From a virus, in IMG/VR virus record IMGVR_UViG_3300014911_000007, positions 1 through 55,129 of that record: DNA of 55,129 bases, one strand, 5' to 3'. Positions 35,135 to 43,303 of this stretch are shown in pieces. The notes under the pieces were generated by a model. That model was not told the DNA's origin. It was given only the letters and a program-made list of their open reading frames with translations, and did not search any database. Position 1 is the stretch's first letter, and every line of letters begins with the position of its first letter. A program made the translations under genes and the position numbers.

Positions 35135-35815
35135 TCACACCTCCTCGATGACTACACCCATCCGTTCCAGCCTGCTAAGGATGCGCTTACAAAGCTCGCT
35201 ATCATCTCGCTTGATGAAGCCGCGTTCTTCGTAGCTGTCATCGCCAATCCGTGCCCACAAGACGCCGCCCTTATCAAGGCGCATGAAAAGGCGGTTGGCC
35301 GTTGAGGTCTGGAACCCACGTAGGCGGTCACGGATGACGCGTAGTGCAGCGACGTTTGGGGCCTTAGCCGCCTCCTCCCAGTCATCCGGTGTCATCAGTC
35401 CCTCGCGGGCAGGAACCCGCAGGTACATCAACCCCTGGATGGGTTTGCATAGCAGGGCCTCATAAAGCTCCGGGTGTTCCTGAACATACGGATGAAGAAG
35501 CACGCTCTCCCAAGTATCTACATACTTGTGATATGTCTGCCCGGAAATTCCCATCTCGTACTCAACGAACGTCTGACAATCATCCGCTATGTCAAATTGA
35601 TCCCAAGCTGCCCGCAGGCCGTAAAGCAGTTTAGCCAACCCGACACCCGCTACGTGCTGGGCCATCCGTAGTTTAATGCCCAAATGCAGCGCCGCCATTG
35701 GATTACGGTTTCGTATAGACTGCTCTAGGGCCTCATCAACCGCGCGTAAGACCGACAATTCAGCCTCACTCAACGGATATGCTGAATCTAAAGATGTTGT
35801 AATTTCCTCTGCCAT
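35135..35815 (-). CDS. Hypothetical protein of the replication block
   Basis: 226 residues from ATG 35815, with GGAGAG nine bases upstream. Mostly helical; residues about 45-110 have a pattern (AKLLYGL, then W, F, and GISGQTYHKYVDTW) like helix-turn-helix or sporulation-type adaptor proteins. Function not recognised. It lies three bases from the uracil-DNA glycosylase stop. Confidence 0.75.
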   Translation of the reverse strand: MAEEITTSLDSAYPLSEAELSVLRAVDEALEQSIRNRNPMAALHLGIKLRMAQHVAGVGLAKLLYGLRAAWDQFDIADDCQTFVEYEMGISGQTYHKYVDTWESVLLHPYVQEHPELYEALLCKPIQGLMYLRVPAREGLMTPDDWEEAAKAPNVAALRVIRDRLRGFQTSTANRLFMRLDKGGVLWARIGDDSYEERGFIKRDDSELCKRILSRLERMGVVIEEV

Positions 35816-35817
35816 AC

Positions 35818-36381
35818 TTACACTCTCCAATAAGGCCGACTCTTTTCGGCAAATACTTTGAACGCCTCCCGCACTGGACCCACAACTGCATCTTCATCCA
35901 GCAACGACGCTGGGTTTCGAGATGGCACGCACACTTGGATATGCTTTGGAATAAGCGGCGATGTCATCAGCAATCCCTCAACATCTGATACCGCTTCGTC
36001 CAGAAGCAAGGCAGATGGAAGGCTGCCCATCAATAGTACAGCACGCCGATTAGGATTGTTCAGTTCTTTAATAGCTTGGTTGAAGTGCCAATCCAATTCC
36101 TCCTTATAGCGTGGGTCTTTCTCTTCCAACGGACTGTGAAGCCATATGTTTGTAACCCGGCAGGTAGAGTAATTGATACCTACCAAGCGAAGCTCCGTAT
36201 GCAGAACCTCGCCAGCCCTCCCAACCCACGGGATTCCGCTACGCACCTCCTCCATACCAGGATATGCCCCGATGAGAAGGAGCGGCGAATCCTTTGGCCC
36301 GACCACCCTGACGAGGGCGGCTCCACAGATAGGACATCTAGGTCTGGTTATTGTCAGCATACCACTCAATGGTTGATTCAT
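35818..36381 (-). CDS. Uracil-DNA glycosylase, family 4-like
   Basis: 187 residues from ATG 36381 (GGAGG upstream). Motif 1 GAYPGMEE (38-45) with GIPWVGRAGEVL (49-60) follows the family 4/5 pattern GEAPGxxED and GxPFVGxxGxxL, followed by VTNIWLHSP (76-84) and a C-terminal PSRNPASL in the place of the usual HPS motif. Two Cys near residues 16-19 could be part of a metal site. The enzyme removes uracil from DNA. The Glu of GEAPG is Ala and the Asp is Glu, so activity may be altered. Confidence 0.72.
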   Translation of the reverse strand: MNQPLSGMLTITRPRCPICGAALVRVVGPKDSPLLLIGAYPGMEEVRSGIPWVGRAGEVLHTELRLVGINYSTCRVTNIWLHSPLEEKDPRYKEELDWHFNQAIKELNNPNRRAVLLMGSLPSALLLDEAVSDVEGLLMTSPLIPKHIQVCVPSRNPASLLDEDAVVGPVREAFKVFAEKSRPYWRV

Positions 36382-36592
36382 TGACACGCCTCCACCATTC
36401 TTCTTCGTTGATAAGCTCCTGATGCCAGGACCAATAGAAATTGTTCCGGTCCCATCCATCAGGATCGACGACTATTAGCTTGTCTATAAACTCCTGCTGC
36501 CATTCCTCGCTTGTTTTGAGCATGTTACCCTCCTTGTCGAACGTCGGCCATCCTTTCTTTGGTGGGCCAAAGAAGTAATTGTGGATGCTCAT
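36338..36592 (-). CDS. Small Trp-rich hypothetical protein
   Basis: 84 residues, AAGGAGG before ATG 36592. Contains about eight Trp residues and acidic helices. It overlaps the polymerase stop by four bases and the glycosylase start by 44 bases, so it lies within the same transcript. Function unknown. Confidence 0.72.
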   Translation of the reverse strand: MSIHNYFFGPPKKGWPTFDKEGNMLKTSEEWQQEFIDKLIVVDPDGWDRNNFYWSWHQELINEEEWWRRVNESTIEWYADNNQT

Positions 36593-38304
36593 TCGTCCTC
36601 CTTCTTAGCGGCCCAGGTACGGCCAGTATGGACATCTACCTCAATTGGTATGCCCGGTATGATACGCTCTCCAGCGTCTACCCATGCCGCCCGAGTGATC
36701 TCCTCGTACTGCGGAACAAGCGCCGGTTCTCCGATATCAGCCACGATCTCGTCGTGAATCATCATCGTCACTGGAAACAGAAGACCCTCACTCTTGCAAT
36801 ACTCGCGGATTTTCACACATGCCAACTTCATATGATCGCCACCACTACCCTGAATTGGACCGTTGACAGCATTATTGCGCCACTTGTAATTGTAAGGATT
36901 GAGCCAGATAGGGCGGCCAGTCGTAGTCGTGACGTACCCATCTCGCTTTGCTCTTTGTCTCATCCTCTTGATATAGGCATGAACCCCACGGAACTTCTTG
37001 AAGTAGTCATCAAGCCGCTTCTTCGCTTCTTCGTTAGAAATCTGAAGCCTTGCCGCCAATCCATAGGGTGACATCCCGTAGCTCATTCCGTAGTTCAATG
37101 TCTTAGCGGTATCTCGGTCCGTACCCTGTTCCTTTGCGGTCCACTCGTGGACATCCTCGCCCGACCGGAAAGCCTCTAACAGGAGTGGGTCCTTTGAGAG
37201 ATAAGCGTTGATGCGAAGCTCCTGCTGGGCCACATCCGAGACGAGGATAACGCCATTCGGATACTGAGAAATAAAGGCCCGCCGGTAGCGAATGTCCCTA
37301 CGTACCGGCACATTCTGGAGGCTCGGTTTACGACAAGCGGTGCGTCCGGTCTCGGCCCCAGTTACAATCCAATCAGGAATGATAAGTCCACCCTTGCGAA
37401 CGTACTTCTCAATCCAATTCGCCCCATAAGACGAAGCCTGCTTGCGCCACTTCCGAGCCTCCAAAATCTCCTCGACAAGTTCCGCATCCTCCTCGCGTCC
37501 GCGGTGTCGAAGGTCCTCTGCAACACCTTTCAGGATTGATGCTCCAGCTTTATCAAGCTCTCTCCCAACCAGCTTACCAACAAACTCTCTAACTTGGGGG
37601 TGGCTGTAGACATTCAGTCCAAGTTTCTTTTCCAAGTCCCGTCCCCTTTTGCTGCTCTCGTCTCGAAGCATCATCCAAAGGTCGACATCCAGCTTGACTG
37701 GTAAGAAGTCCAACACTGCCCAAATACATGGGGCATCAATCTCCCAATACCAAACGGGATTGATATCGTTCTCCGTTACATACTCCAACTGCCTTATAGC
37801 AACACGAAGCGTAGCCCACGCATCCCTAGCGGCATATTCCTCCATCTCCGGCGTAAAGTCGGTAGCAGTCCTGAATTTGTCTCGGATGTCCTTTCGAAGC
37901 CTAACTCCTAACCACCTGCGAGCCAAAGCATCCAGGCCAAACTTGTCGTAATATCCGCCGAACAGATCACGTTCAAATATCTGTGTATCAAGGATTAGGT
38001 GGTCATCCACTTCGCAAATCATCTTCAGCCTACGCAGGTCGTAGGTGGCATTGTGAAAGACCCACACCCCTTTATCCATACGGCGCAAAAGCTCCGGCAC
38101 TTGCCTCCAGTCCCGTATAAAGTACACCACGTCCGGGTTTCCCATCATGCACACGGTAATACATGCAAACTCCCCACTGTCTACAAGATTAGTATCGAAC
38201 CCAAAGACCTCAATATCCATCGCTACTAGCTCGTCTTCGAGTGCGTCACGTGGTGGCAAACCACGAACAATCTTAAGCTGAGTAGAGCCTAATTGGTTGA
38301 TCAT
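36589..38304 (-). CDS. DNA polymerase, family A, with 3'-5' exonuclease
   Basis: 571 residues from ATG 38304 (GGGGAG upstream). Exonuclease motifs: Asp30/Glu32, Asn85 to Asp89 and Tyr157 to Asp161. Polymerase motifs: TGRT with LQNVP (319-333), motif A with Asp357, motif B Arg397, Lys401, Tyr405 and Tyr409, and motif C HDE (517-519). The residue equivalent to E. coli Pol I Phe762 is Tyr405, as in T7 DNA polymerase; Tyr or Phe here is usual in virulent phages. No 5' nuclease domain. It is the replicative polymerase of the phage, next to helicase and primase. Confidence 0.95.
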   Translation of the reverse strand: MINQLGSTQLKIVRGLPPRDALEDELVAMDIEVFGFDTNLVDSGEFACITVCMMGNPDVVYFIRDWRQVPELLRRMDKGVWVFHNATYDLRRLKMICEVDDHLILDTQIFERDLFGGYYDKFGLDALARRWLGVRLRKDIRDKFRTATDFTPEMEEYAARDAWATLRVAIRQLEYVTENDINPVWYWEIDAPCIWAVLDFLPVKLDVDLWMMLRDESSKRGRDLEKKLGLNVYSHPQVREFVGKLVGRELDKAGASILKGVAEDLRHRGREEDAELVEEILEARKWRKQASSYGANWIEKYVRKGGLIIPDWIVTGAETGRTACRKPSLQNVPVRRDIRYRRAFISQYPNGVILVSDVAQQELRINAYLSKDPLLLEAFRSGEDVHEWTAKEQGTDRDTAKTLNYGMSYGMSPYGLAARLQISNEEAKKRLDDYFKKFRGVHAYIKRMRQRAKRDGYVTTTTGRPIWLNPYNYKWRNNAVNGPIQGSGGDHMKLACVKIREYCKSEGLLFPVTMMIHDEIVADIGEPALVPQYEEITRAAWVDAGERIIPGIPIEVDVHTGRTWAAKKEDE

Positions 38305-39448
38305 ACTTTTCTCCCCATCCCTTTTCTCCATCCCACTCAATTGGGATGGCGATAGGCCCGCCATACTTATACCCATAGCGCGCCTTACCGTGAATGAGCG
38401 CCGCTCGATTCTCGCCCAGGAACCCTAGCTCATCGTCTGACTGGTCCACGTCCAATTGGTTCGGGTTGTAGATGAGAAACACCGACGCACCCAGCGCCTC
38501 GATTAGCCGTGACCCACGCAAGTGGTTCACCCTCGGACGCCCGCCAACATACTGATAATTCAACTGTGATAAGACGACGACGGGGATACCAGTCAACTTA
38601 GCCAGCGCCGCCAATTGTTTGTAGGTTTCATCAATGACATCGACACCATTATCGCCTCGCGTCCTCCAACTTGGAAGAATCATATCGGCGAAGTCAACGC
38701 CTATCATATACAGATCAGGGTAGGTGTTCGCCATCCGCATACCCTCGGAGTAGATTTCCGAAAGCGTTAGGGCACGCTCAGCTACCAGCACTCGTTCGCG
38801 CTTCGTCATATGGCTCATCGTCTCATCAAGCTGGATGAAGCGGTAAAGAATCTGCGACGCCGACATCTCCAGTGAGGCCAGCCATACTCGCTTCCCTCGG
38901 CGAACGGCAGAAATCATCAGCCGCCCCAGGAAGATAGTCTTACCAGTTCCAGGCGGGCCGCCGATAACAGTCAGCGACGACGCCGGTAGGCCCCTGCAAT
39001 TATCATCCAGCGGTGGGTAGAATGTAGGCACAAATACCGCCTCCTCTGGTTCGACATCGGCCAGCGAACGAGTGATAACGATGTCGGTCTGGACTTCATT
39101 CAGCGCCTCCAACGCCCTCTCATAGTCGCCGTCTTGTGATTCACCTGCTGACCACCGCTTGACTATTGGTGCCAGCTTCGTACCAGCCCGAACACGCCGC
39201 GCCGACTCTCGACACGCAGCAACATAGGTATTGACATCAGCGGTAACATTCTCGGCTGCGGCCCTCGCTCCGCTAAGAGCCACAATCCCCACAACATCTA
39301 GCAAGTCCGCTTCGCTGCCGCCATCCCGCAACTTTCGTAGACCCGCATCGAATGGCGGATGAAGGATTTCTGGCTCGATGGCGTGAGGGCTAATCTCCCC
39401 AGCGAGAACCTTACCGAACAGGGTTTCGCTTCGATTTAGCCACTCCAT
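38273..39448 (-). CDS. DnaB-like replicative helicase
   Basis: 391 residues. Walker A GGPPGTGKT (163-171), LASLEMSA (190-197), a Walker B region LYMIGVDFADM, VVVLSQLNY (motif H3) and a conserved RLIEALGASVFLIYNP near the C-terminus match DnaB/gp4-type RecA-fold helicases. The N-terminal 120 residues are helical, as in DnaB. It would unwind the fork in front of the polymerase. The gene overlaps the polymerase start by 32 bases. Confidence 0.9.
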   Translation of the reverse strand: MEWLNRSETLFGKVLAGEISPHAIEPEILHPPFDAGLRKLRDGGSEADLLDVVGIVALSGARAAAENVTADVNTYVAACRESARRVRAGTKLAPIVKRWSAGESQDGDYERALEALNEVQTDIVITRSLADVEPEEAVFVPTFYPPLDDNCRGLPASSLTVIGGPPGTGKTIFLGRLMISAVRRGKRVWLASLEMSASQILYRFIQLDETMSHMTKRERVLVAERALTLSEIYSEGMRMANTYPDLYMIGVDFADMILPSWRTRGDNGVDVIDETYKQLAALAKLTGIPVVVLSQLNYQYVGGRPRVNHLRGSRLIEALGASVFLIYNPNQLDVDQSDDELGFLGENRAALIHGKARYGYKYGGPIAIPIEWDGEKGWGEKYDQPIRLYSA

Positions 39449-39463
39449 AGTTCGCCTCGCCCG

Positions 39464-39661
39464 CTAACGAAGATAATCAAGTTCGGCTGCTTCTCTGTCT
39501 TGTTCGATTTCCCAAACTTCTAGCCAGCGGACAAGGCTTTCCAAGCAATGCTCTGCCGTCGCCTGGACGATTATTGCAATAGCATATTCCAGGTGTTTGA
39601 TATCTTCCTCACTTAGTTCGAAGTTATACGTTGCTGTCTCTAATACATTACTCACACCCAT
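39464..39661 (-). CDS. Small acidic hypothetical protein between helicase and primase
   Basis: 65 residues, GGGAG before ATG 39661. Helical and acidic with a Trp-rich end. It overlaps the primase stop by ten bases. Such a small protein between primase and helicase could be a loader or adaptor, but nothing in the sequence proves it. Confidence 0.7.
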   Translation of the reverse strand: MGVSNVLETATYNFELSEEDIKHLEYAIAIIVQATAEHCLESLVRWLEVWEIEQDREAAELDYLR

Positions 39662-40515
39662 TTTGCTAACTCCCGCAGAAGTAAGTCTTTCTTACCACTT
39701 GATAGATAGTCGGCGGGATCAGCCAACTCGCCCGGATAACTCAGGGTTACTAGTCGTCCTCGCCCGCCGATAGCATTTGCATGCTTCAATGCCGTCTCTT
39801 CCTCCCCTTGATCTGGAACGAAGCAGACGCGTGCTGGTAGGCCGGATAGCCACTCCGGTTTGAACGAGTCCTTACCGGATGTAGGCGTAGCAACCGGCAA
39901 GCGTAGAACCGCTAAAGCCAAAGCATCAATCATCCCATATACGACAAAAACTGACCGCGCCCGAAGGAACAACGGCCAGTCCGGTACGAACAGCGTAGGC
40001 GTTCCAGGACTGAGGTAGCGCAGGCCGGTCTCTTCCTGGATATGACGACCCGCTCGAAGGACAAGCGTATCAAAGTCGCCATATCGGTTATAGACCGGAA
40101 TCGTAGCCCAACCATCCCAGTAACCCAGGAGGTTGGACTCGATGCGCTCCTCTACGCCGCGCAGTTCCCAATACCACCGCATCGCCCGATTTTTCATAAC
40201 CGCTTCGTGGGCGTTTAGGGCAAGATGCTCCCGGCCCTCTTTGGTCTTAGGAACAATAGGCAGGCTATACGAGCTTGCCCCTGTACCAACAGTCTGTGGA
40301 GCCATACCATTCAAGGCGTCGTATAGCCTGCTCCATGTTCCTTGTTCCCCACACGCCAGACATCGGAACCATCCCTCACGCGCCGTTGGGTCCTTCTCGT
40401 ACACCAACAACGACGGACGGTTATCATCGTGGAACGGGCATAGGCCCGCGATGTATCCATCGTAGCGCGTTGCCTGAGGTAGTCGTTCCGCAATACTATC
40501 CAGCGTTAGTAACAT
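39652..40515 (-). CDS. DnaG-like primase with CHC2 zinc finger and degenerate TOPRIM
   Basis: 287 residues, ATG 40515 (GGAG upstream). The CHC2-type zinc site is present: CPFH (Cys26, His29) and CLAC (Cys52, Cys55). The TOPRIM part is seen from about residue 180: VFVVYGMIDALAL, then VCFVPDQGEEETAL and LADPADYL. In active primases the first block carries Glu (EGxxD) and the second DxD; here the Glu position is Tyr and the second Asp is Gly. The protein may still act as a primase with changed metal binding or mainly recognise DNA. Confidence 0.82.
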   Translation of the reverse strand: MLLTLDSIAERLPQATRYDGYIAGLCPFHDDNRPSLLVYEKDPTAREGWFRCLACGEQGTWSRLYDALNGMAPQTVGTGASSYSLPIVPKTKEGREHLALNAHEAVMKNRAMRWYWELRGVEERIESNLLGYWDGWATIPVYNRYGDFDTLVLRAGRHIQEETGLRYLSPGTPTLFVPDWPLFLRARSVFVVYGMIDALALAVLRLPVATPTSGKDSFKPEWLSGLPARVCFVPDQGEEETALKHANAIGGRGRLVTLSYPGELADPADYLSSGKKDLLLRELAKWV

Positions 40516-41245
40516 CGGTCACTCCTGGGATGATTACGCCATCGGCCAACTTCTCAAAGCCCTTGACGTAGCCCCTCTCATTCACAACCACCTCAAACGG
40601 CGGACGAGTTTCCAAGAGCTTCTGGTCAAGAGCCTCTAAGATAACGTATGGGTCGTCCGACCAGGGGATATTCTCGTTCTGGAAGTCGAGACCGGCACAC
40701 CGCAATAGGGCCTCCATCTGACGCGCCCAGCCGCTCCACCACCTGCCGTGGCCTACAATCTTGGTCGTTCCGTCGCCCTTAGGCCGGAACACCCACACCG
40801 CACGATGGCGCAGATAGCCACCCTTCCATTCGGTATTGAGAATCTCAAACTGCATTGGGATAATTTGATGTTCTGGGAGCCACCCTTGATGCCCATTCTT
40901 AAACCTGATGGCACGACCACCATCATCATACATTCTGGGTTCTCCCGTTTCTTGGTCCCTTTCGATACCGCTGTACCGAACGATGAATTTCGTTCGTGTT
41001 TCGGTACCCATCGGGCTGACTTGGTACAACGAATCCCCTTCGCCAGACAACCGGAAATAGGCCGGTTCGTACACAGTATTCGGAGCCAAGTTCTCAGGAA
41101 GCGGCCAGAATACCTTATCAAAGGGGATGACGAAGGTGCGTCCCATGTCCTCGCCGTCCATTTTGATAATCTGAACAGCACCCTCCAGGATAATCATCTT
41201 ACCACGACCACTCGGTCCACTCTCGCCACGGATATCAACGTCCAT
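40496..41245 (-). CDS. Possible single-stranded DNA-binding protein
   Basis: 249 residues, overlapping the primase start by 20 bases. A beta-rich protein with many Trp, Phe and Tyr residues (for example AVWVFRPKG and WWSGWARQ) and an acidic, Asn-Gly C-terminus. Aromatic-rich beta proteins next to primase and recombination genes are often SSBs, but no OB-fold signature is clear. I call this from place and composition only. Confidence 0.45.
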   Translation of the reverse strand: MDVDIRGESGPSGRGKMIILEGAVQIIKMDGEDMGRTFVIPFDKVFWPLPENLAPNTVYEPAYFRLSGEGDSLYQVSPMGTETRTKFIVRYSGIERDQETGEPRMYDDGGRAIRFKNGHQGWLPEHQIIPMQFEILNTEWKGGYLRHRAVWVFRPKGDGTTKIVGHGRWWSGWARQMEALLRCAGLDFQNENIPWSDDPYVILEALDQKLLETRPPFEVVVNERGYVKGFEKLADGVIIPGVTDVTNAG

Positions 41246-41411
41246 CTTGCATTTCCTCCTTGTGATCTTCCAGTCTCATTACACCATAGTAGACATTCAT
41301 CGCCCGTCTAGCCAACCAATACCTCTCAACCGCGTTGGCTACAGAATCAACAACAAGAGACAGTCTTGCCACTTGCTTGATTAGCTCGTTCAGCCTCTCG
41401 ACATCATCCAT
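41235..41411 (-). CDS. Small helical protein (58 aa)
   Basis: 58 residues from ATG 41411, found by direct translation. The SD site GGAGGGG lies immediately upstream and the stop overlaps the next gene's start by 11 bases, both typical of this operon. The sequence is helical (MDDVERLNELIKQ onward), with a central YWLARRAMNVYY. No family recognised. Confidence 0.72.
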   Translation of the reverse strand: MDDVERLNELIKQVARLSLVVDSVANAVERYWLARRAMNVYYGVMRLEDHKEEMQDGR

Positions 41412-41850
41412 TCCCCTCCTCCTGCTTTTGTTTTAGCAAAGCCTTCTGCTTGGCAAACAAGTCGGCGGCAATATTCGAGACACGCTCCCGCTCTGCCTCT
41501 ATTGCCTCTGGCGTAGGTAGGTCCAGTAGCTCTTGTTTCGCCGTGTGAACGTCCTTCTCCACTACCGGCGTTGCCGTAACAATCGGCGGTGTCTCAACTT
41601 CCGACAAACTAGGAGCGTATGGCGGCTTTACATTAGCCCGTCCACCCTGATGGACAAACGGCCCAACCACCTGATTGTAGACCTCAACCAGCGCGCCGGG
41701 CTGAAGCACAACCATGCCGCCTTCCTCCCGAATTAGATGGTCAGGGATTTCAATTTCGACATAGGTTTGCTGAGGCCGCAAAATGGGCCTAAACGGCTTA
41801 TAGCGTTTCGCGTCCGGTTCAACTGATTCGATCTGCCACAATAGTTTCAT
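41404..41850 (-). CDS. Hypothetical protein with C-terminal coiled coil
   Basis: 148 residues from ATG 41850 (GGAGG upstream); a longer in-frame start exists at 41865 but lacks spacing. A beta-rich N-terminal half (about 1-75) is joined by a Pro-rich linker to a Lys/Gln/Glu coiled coil (about 105-145). No family recognised. It overlaps the small gene at 41235-41411 by eight bases. Confidence 0.72.
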   Translation of the reverse strand: MKLLWQIESVEPDAKRYKPFRPILRPQQTYVEIEIPDHLIREEGGMVVLQPGALVEVYNQVVGPFVHQGGRANVKPPYAPSLSEVETPPIVTATPVVEKDVHTAKQELLDLPTPEAIEAERERVSNIAADLFAKQKALLKQKQEEGNG

Positions 41851-42569
41851 CCTACACCTCCGCACTTCACTCGATATAGGTCAATCTCGTATTGGAATTT
41901 CAGTCGGTACGGTTCGGGGACCTCCTTCCCTTCAAGGAATCGCTGGAGCCAATACGCTTCCAGCCCTCGCAGGAACATAAGCCACTCTGTATCCAACCTG
42001 TTAGGGTACTGATAAGTATGCACGCATCCCGCCTCTTTGTCAAGATGTAGCAGATAGAGTTTCGGGTACACGCCCTTGTGGATACGAAGAAGCTCGGCGT
42101 ACGAAGCAAGCTGAATGCGGTGCTCCATCCAGATGGATGATGATGTCTTGAAGTCGATGAGGGAGTACATGCCATCCACAACCGCCTCGAAGTCAATGGT
42201 CCCGCCATAGTATAGGTCCTTGTGGGTTAGCTGTACCTCGCTGCCAACCGCCTCCACGTTGTTCTTCTCCACCCATTCCTCAAAGCCTCCCAAGCATCCC
42301 TCCGCAGTCTCGACATACGCTGGCGGGTACTCGCCGCGCGGGAACTCCCGTCCCGTTAGAAGCTCCTCAATAAGGCCGTGCGCTATCGTCCCGATATCTG
42401 CCGCTTCGTCTCGTACCTTGAACGGGTCTTCGCCTGCCAATGCCGTCTTCCGTGCCCAACCAATTAACGCTCTCTTATTGTAGCCCAGCACATCAACAAC
42501 TGTCGTAGCTCCGGGCACCCGCAAGCCATCAACATAGTAACGCTGGTGCGCCTTAGTTCTTCCGCCCAT
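41847..42569 (-). CDS. RecB-family PD-(D/E)XK exonuclease
   Basis: 240 residues. Motifs in order: DIGTIAHGLIEELL (Gly60, His64), Glu111, GTIDF with Asp126, LIDFKTSSS with Asp139 and Lys141, and QLASYAELL (Gln153, Tyr157). This is the pattern of RecB/Cas4-type nucleases used by phages with RecA-like recombinases to resect ends. Close to SSB-like, primase and recombinase genes, so a recombination role is likely. No Cys cluster for a 4Fe-4S centre is seen. Confidence 0.87.
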   Translation of the reverse strand: MGGRTKAHQRYYVDGLRVPGATTVVDVLGYNKRALIGWARKTALAGEDPFKVRDEAADIGTIAHGLIEELLTGREFPRGEYPPAYVETAEGCLGGFEEWVEKNNVEAVGSEVQLTHKDLYYGGTIDFEAVVDGMYSLIDFKTSSSIWMEHRIQLASYAELLRIHKGVYPKLYLLHLDKEAGCVHTYQYPNRLDTEWLMFLRGLEAYWLQRFLEGKEVPEPYRLKFQYEIDLYRVKCGGVG

Positions 42570-42880
42570 TACACCCTACTCCTTTCCGGCTTAACAAACC
42601 GTGACCACATGGCATCCCAGAACCACCTGCGTGTATCCCGATCAAACCAAGAGATAGCCCGTGCATGGGCAATCTTCCGTCCAAGTGCAAGATCGTACTT
42701 GTAATGCGGCGGGTGAACGGCGACGCCCTGCGTCACGTGGTGCCACACCCCCTGGTCGCGGCGATAAATATCACAGACCAGCACACAACGTCCGTTCCCG
42801 TTGATTCTATGCTCGTCGAACGTCACTTTGTAGGTGTGCCCATCCACTTCCAATTGGTAGAGTCCAGCACTAGTTAACAT
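42569..42880 (-). CDS. Hypothetical basic protein
   Basis: 103 residues from ATG 42880, with GGAGG upstream; a longer frame to 42922 overlaps the neighbouring gene. A beta-rich first part (YQLEVDGHTYKVTF) is followed by a Trp/Arg-rich helix (DRDTRRWFWDAMW). Function unknown. The stop overlaps the nuclease ATG by one base. Confidence 0.72.
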   Translation of the reverse strand: MLTSAGLYQLEVDGHTYKVTFDEHRINGNGRCVLVCDIYRRDQGVWHHVTQGVAVHPPHYKYDLALGRKIAHARAISWFDRDTRRWFWDAMWSRFVKPERSRV

Positions 42881-43085
42881 CTTTCCCTTCCTCCTCTTGT
42901 CTCCACGTCTCGCTGTATACACCGAGAGAGAAATCTTCCAGCGAGTACGGTACGTCCGCCAATCTATCCCTTAGAAAGTCTATAAGGGTGGCAACTACTC
43001 GCCGAAGCTGCTGAACCTGTTCGTCCAATTTATCAACGCGCTCTCTCAGTGTGACATCCTGAAAGATATCAGGCTCCGTCTTCAT
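42870..43085 (-). CDS. Small coiled-coil protein
   Basis: 71 residues, GGAGGAAG before ATG 43085. Residues 10-45 form an acidic coiled coil with Leu and Val heptads; the C-terminus is acidic. Function unknown. Confidence 0.7.
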   Translation of the reverse strand: MKTEPDIFQDVTLRERVDKLDEQVQQLRRVVATLIDFLRDRLADVPYSLEDFSLGVYSETWRQEEEGKDVN

Positions 43086-43096
43086 CTTCCTCCTCC

Positions 43097-43303
43097 TTAC
43101 TCGCCTCCCTCGTCGTTAAAACAGATCGCGTCAAGCATGCTCATCACCCTCACCTGCTCAGCATCTATCGCCTTCACGCGCTCCTCTCTCTCCGCCATAT
43201 AGATACACACGGCGCATGGCTCGACAAGAATTCGGCCATCATCCTCCTCATAGCGTAAAGGGATGCCACACTTCAAGCATCGAACCCTCAACTTATCGCC
43301 CAT
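43097..43303 (-). CDS. Zinc-ribbon protein
   Basis: 68 residues from ATG 43303 (AAGGAGG upstream). CLKC near residues 9-12 and CAVC near 30-33 form a four-Cys zinc ribbon; the rest is a charged helix. It overlaps the SNF2 helicase stop by 11 bases. Likely a regulatory or DNA-binding accessory. Confidence 0.72.
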   Translation of the reverse strand: MGDKLRVRCLKCGIPLRYEEDDGRILVEPCAVCIYMAEREERVKAIDAEQVRVMSMLDAICFNDEGGE

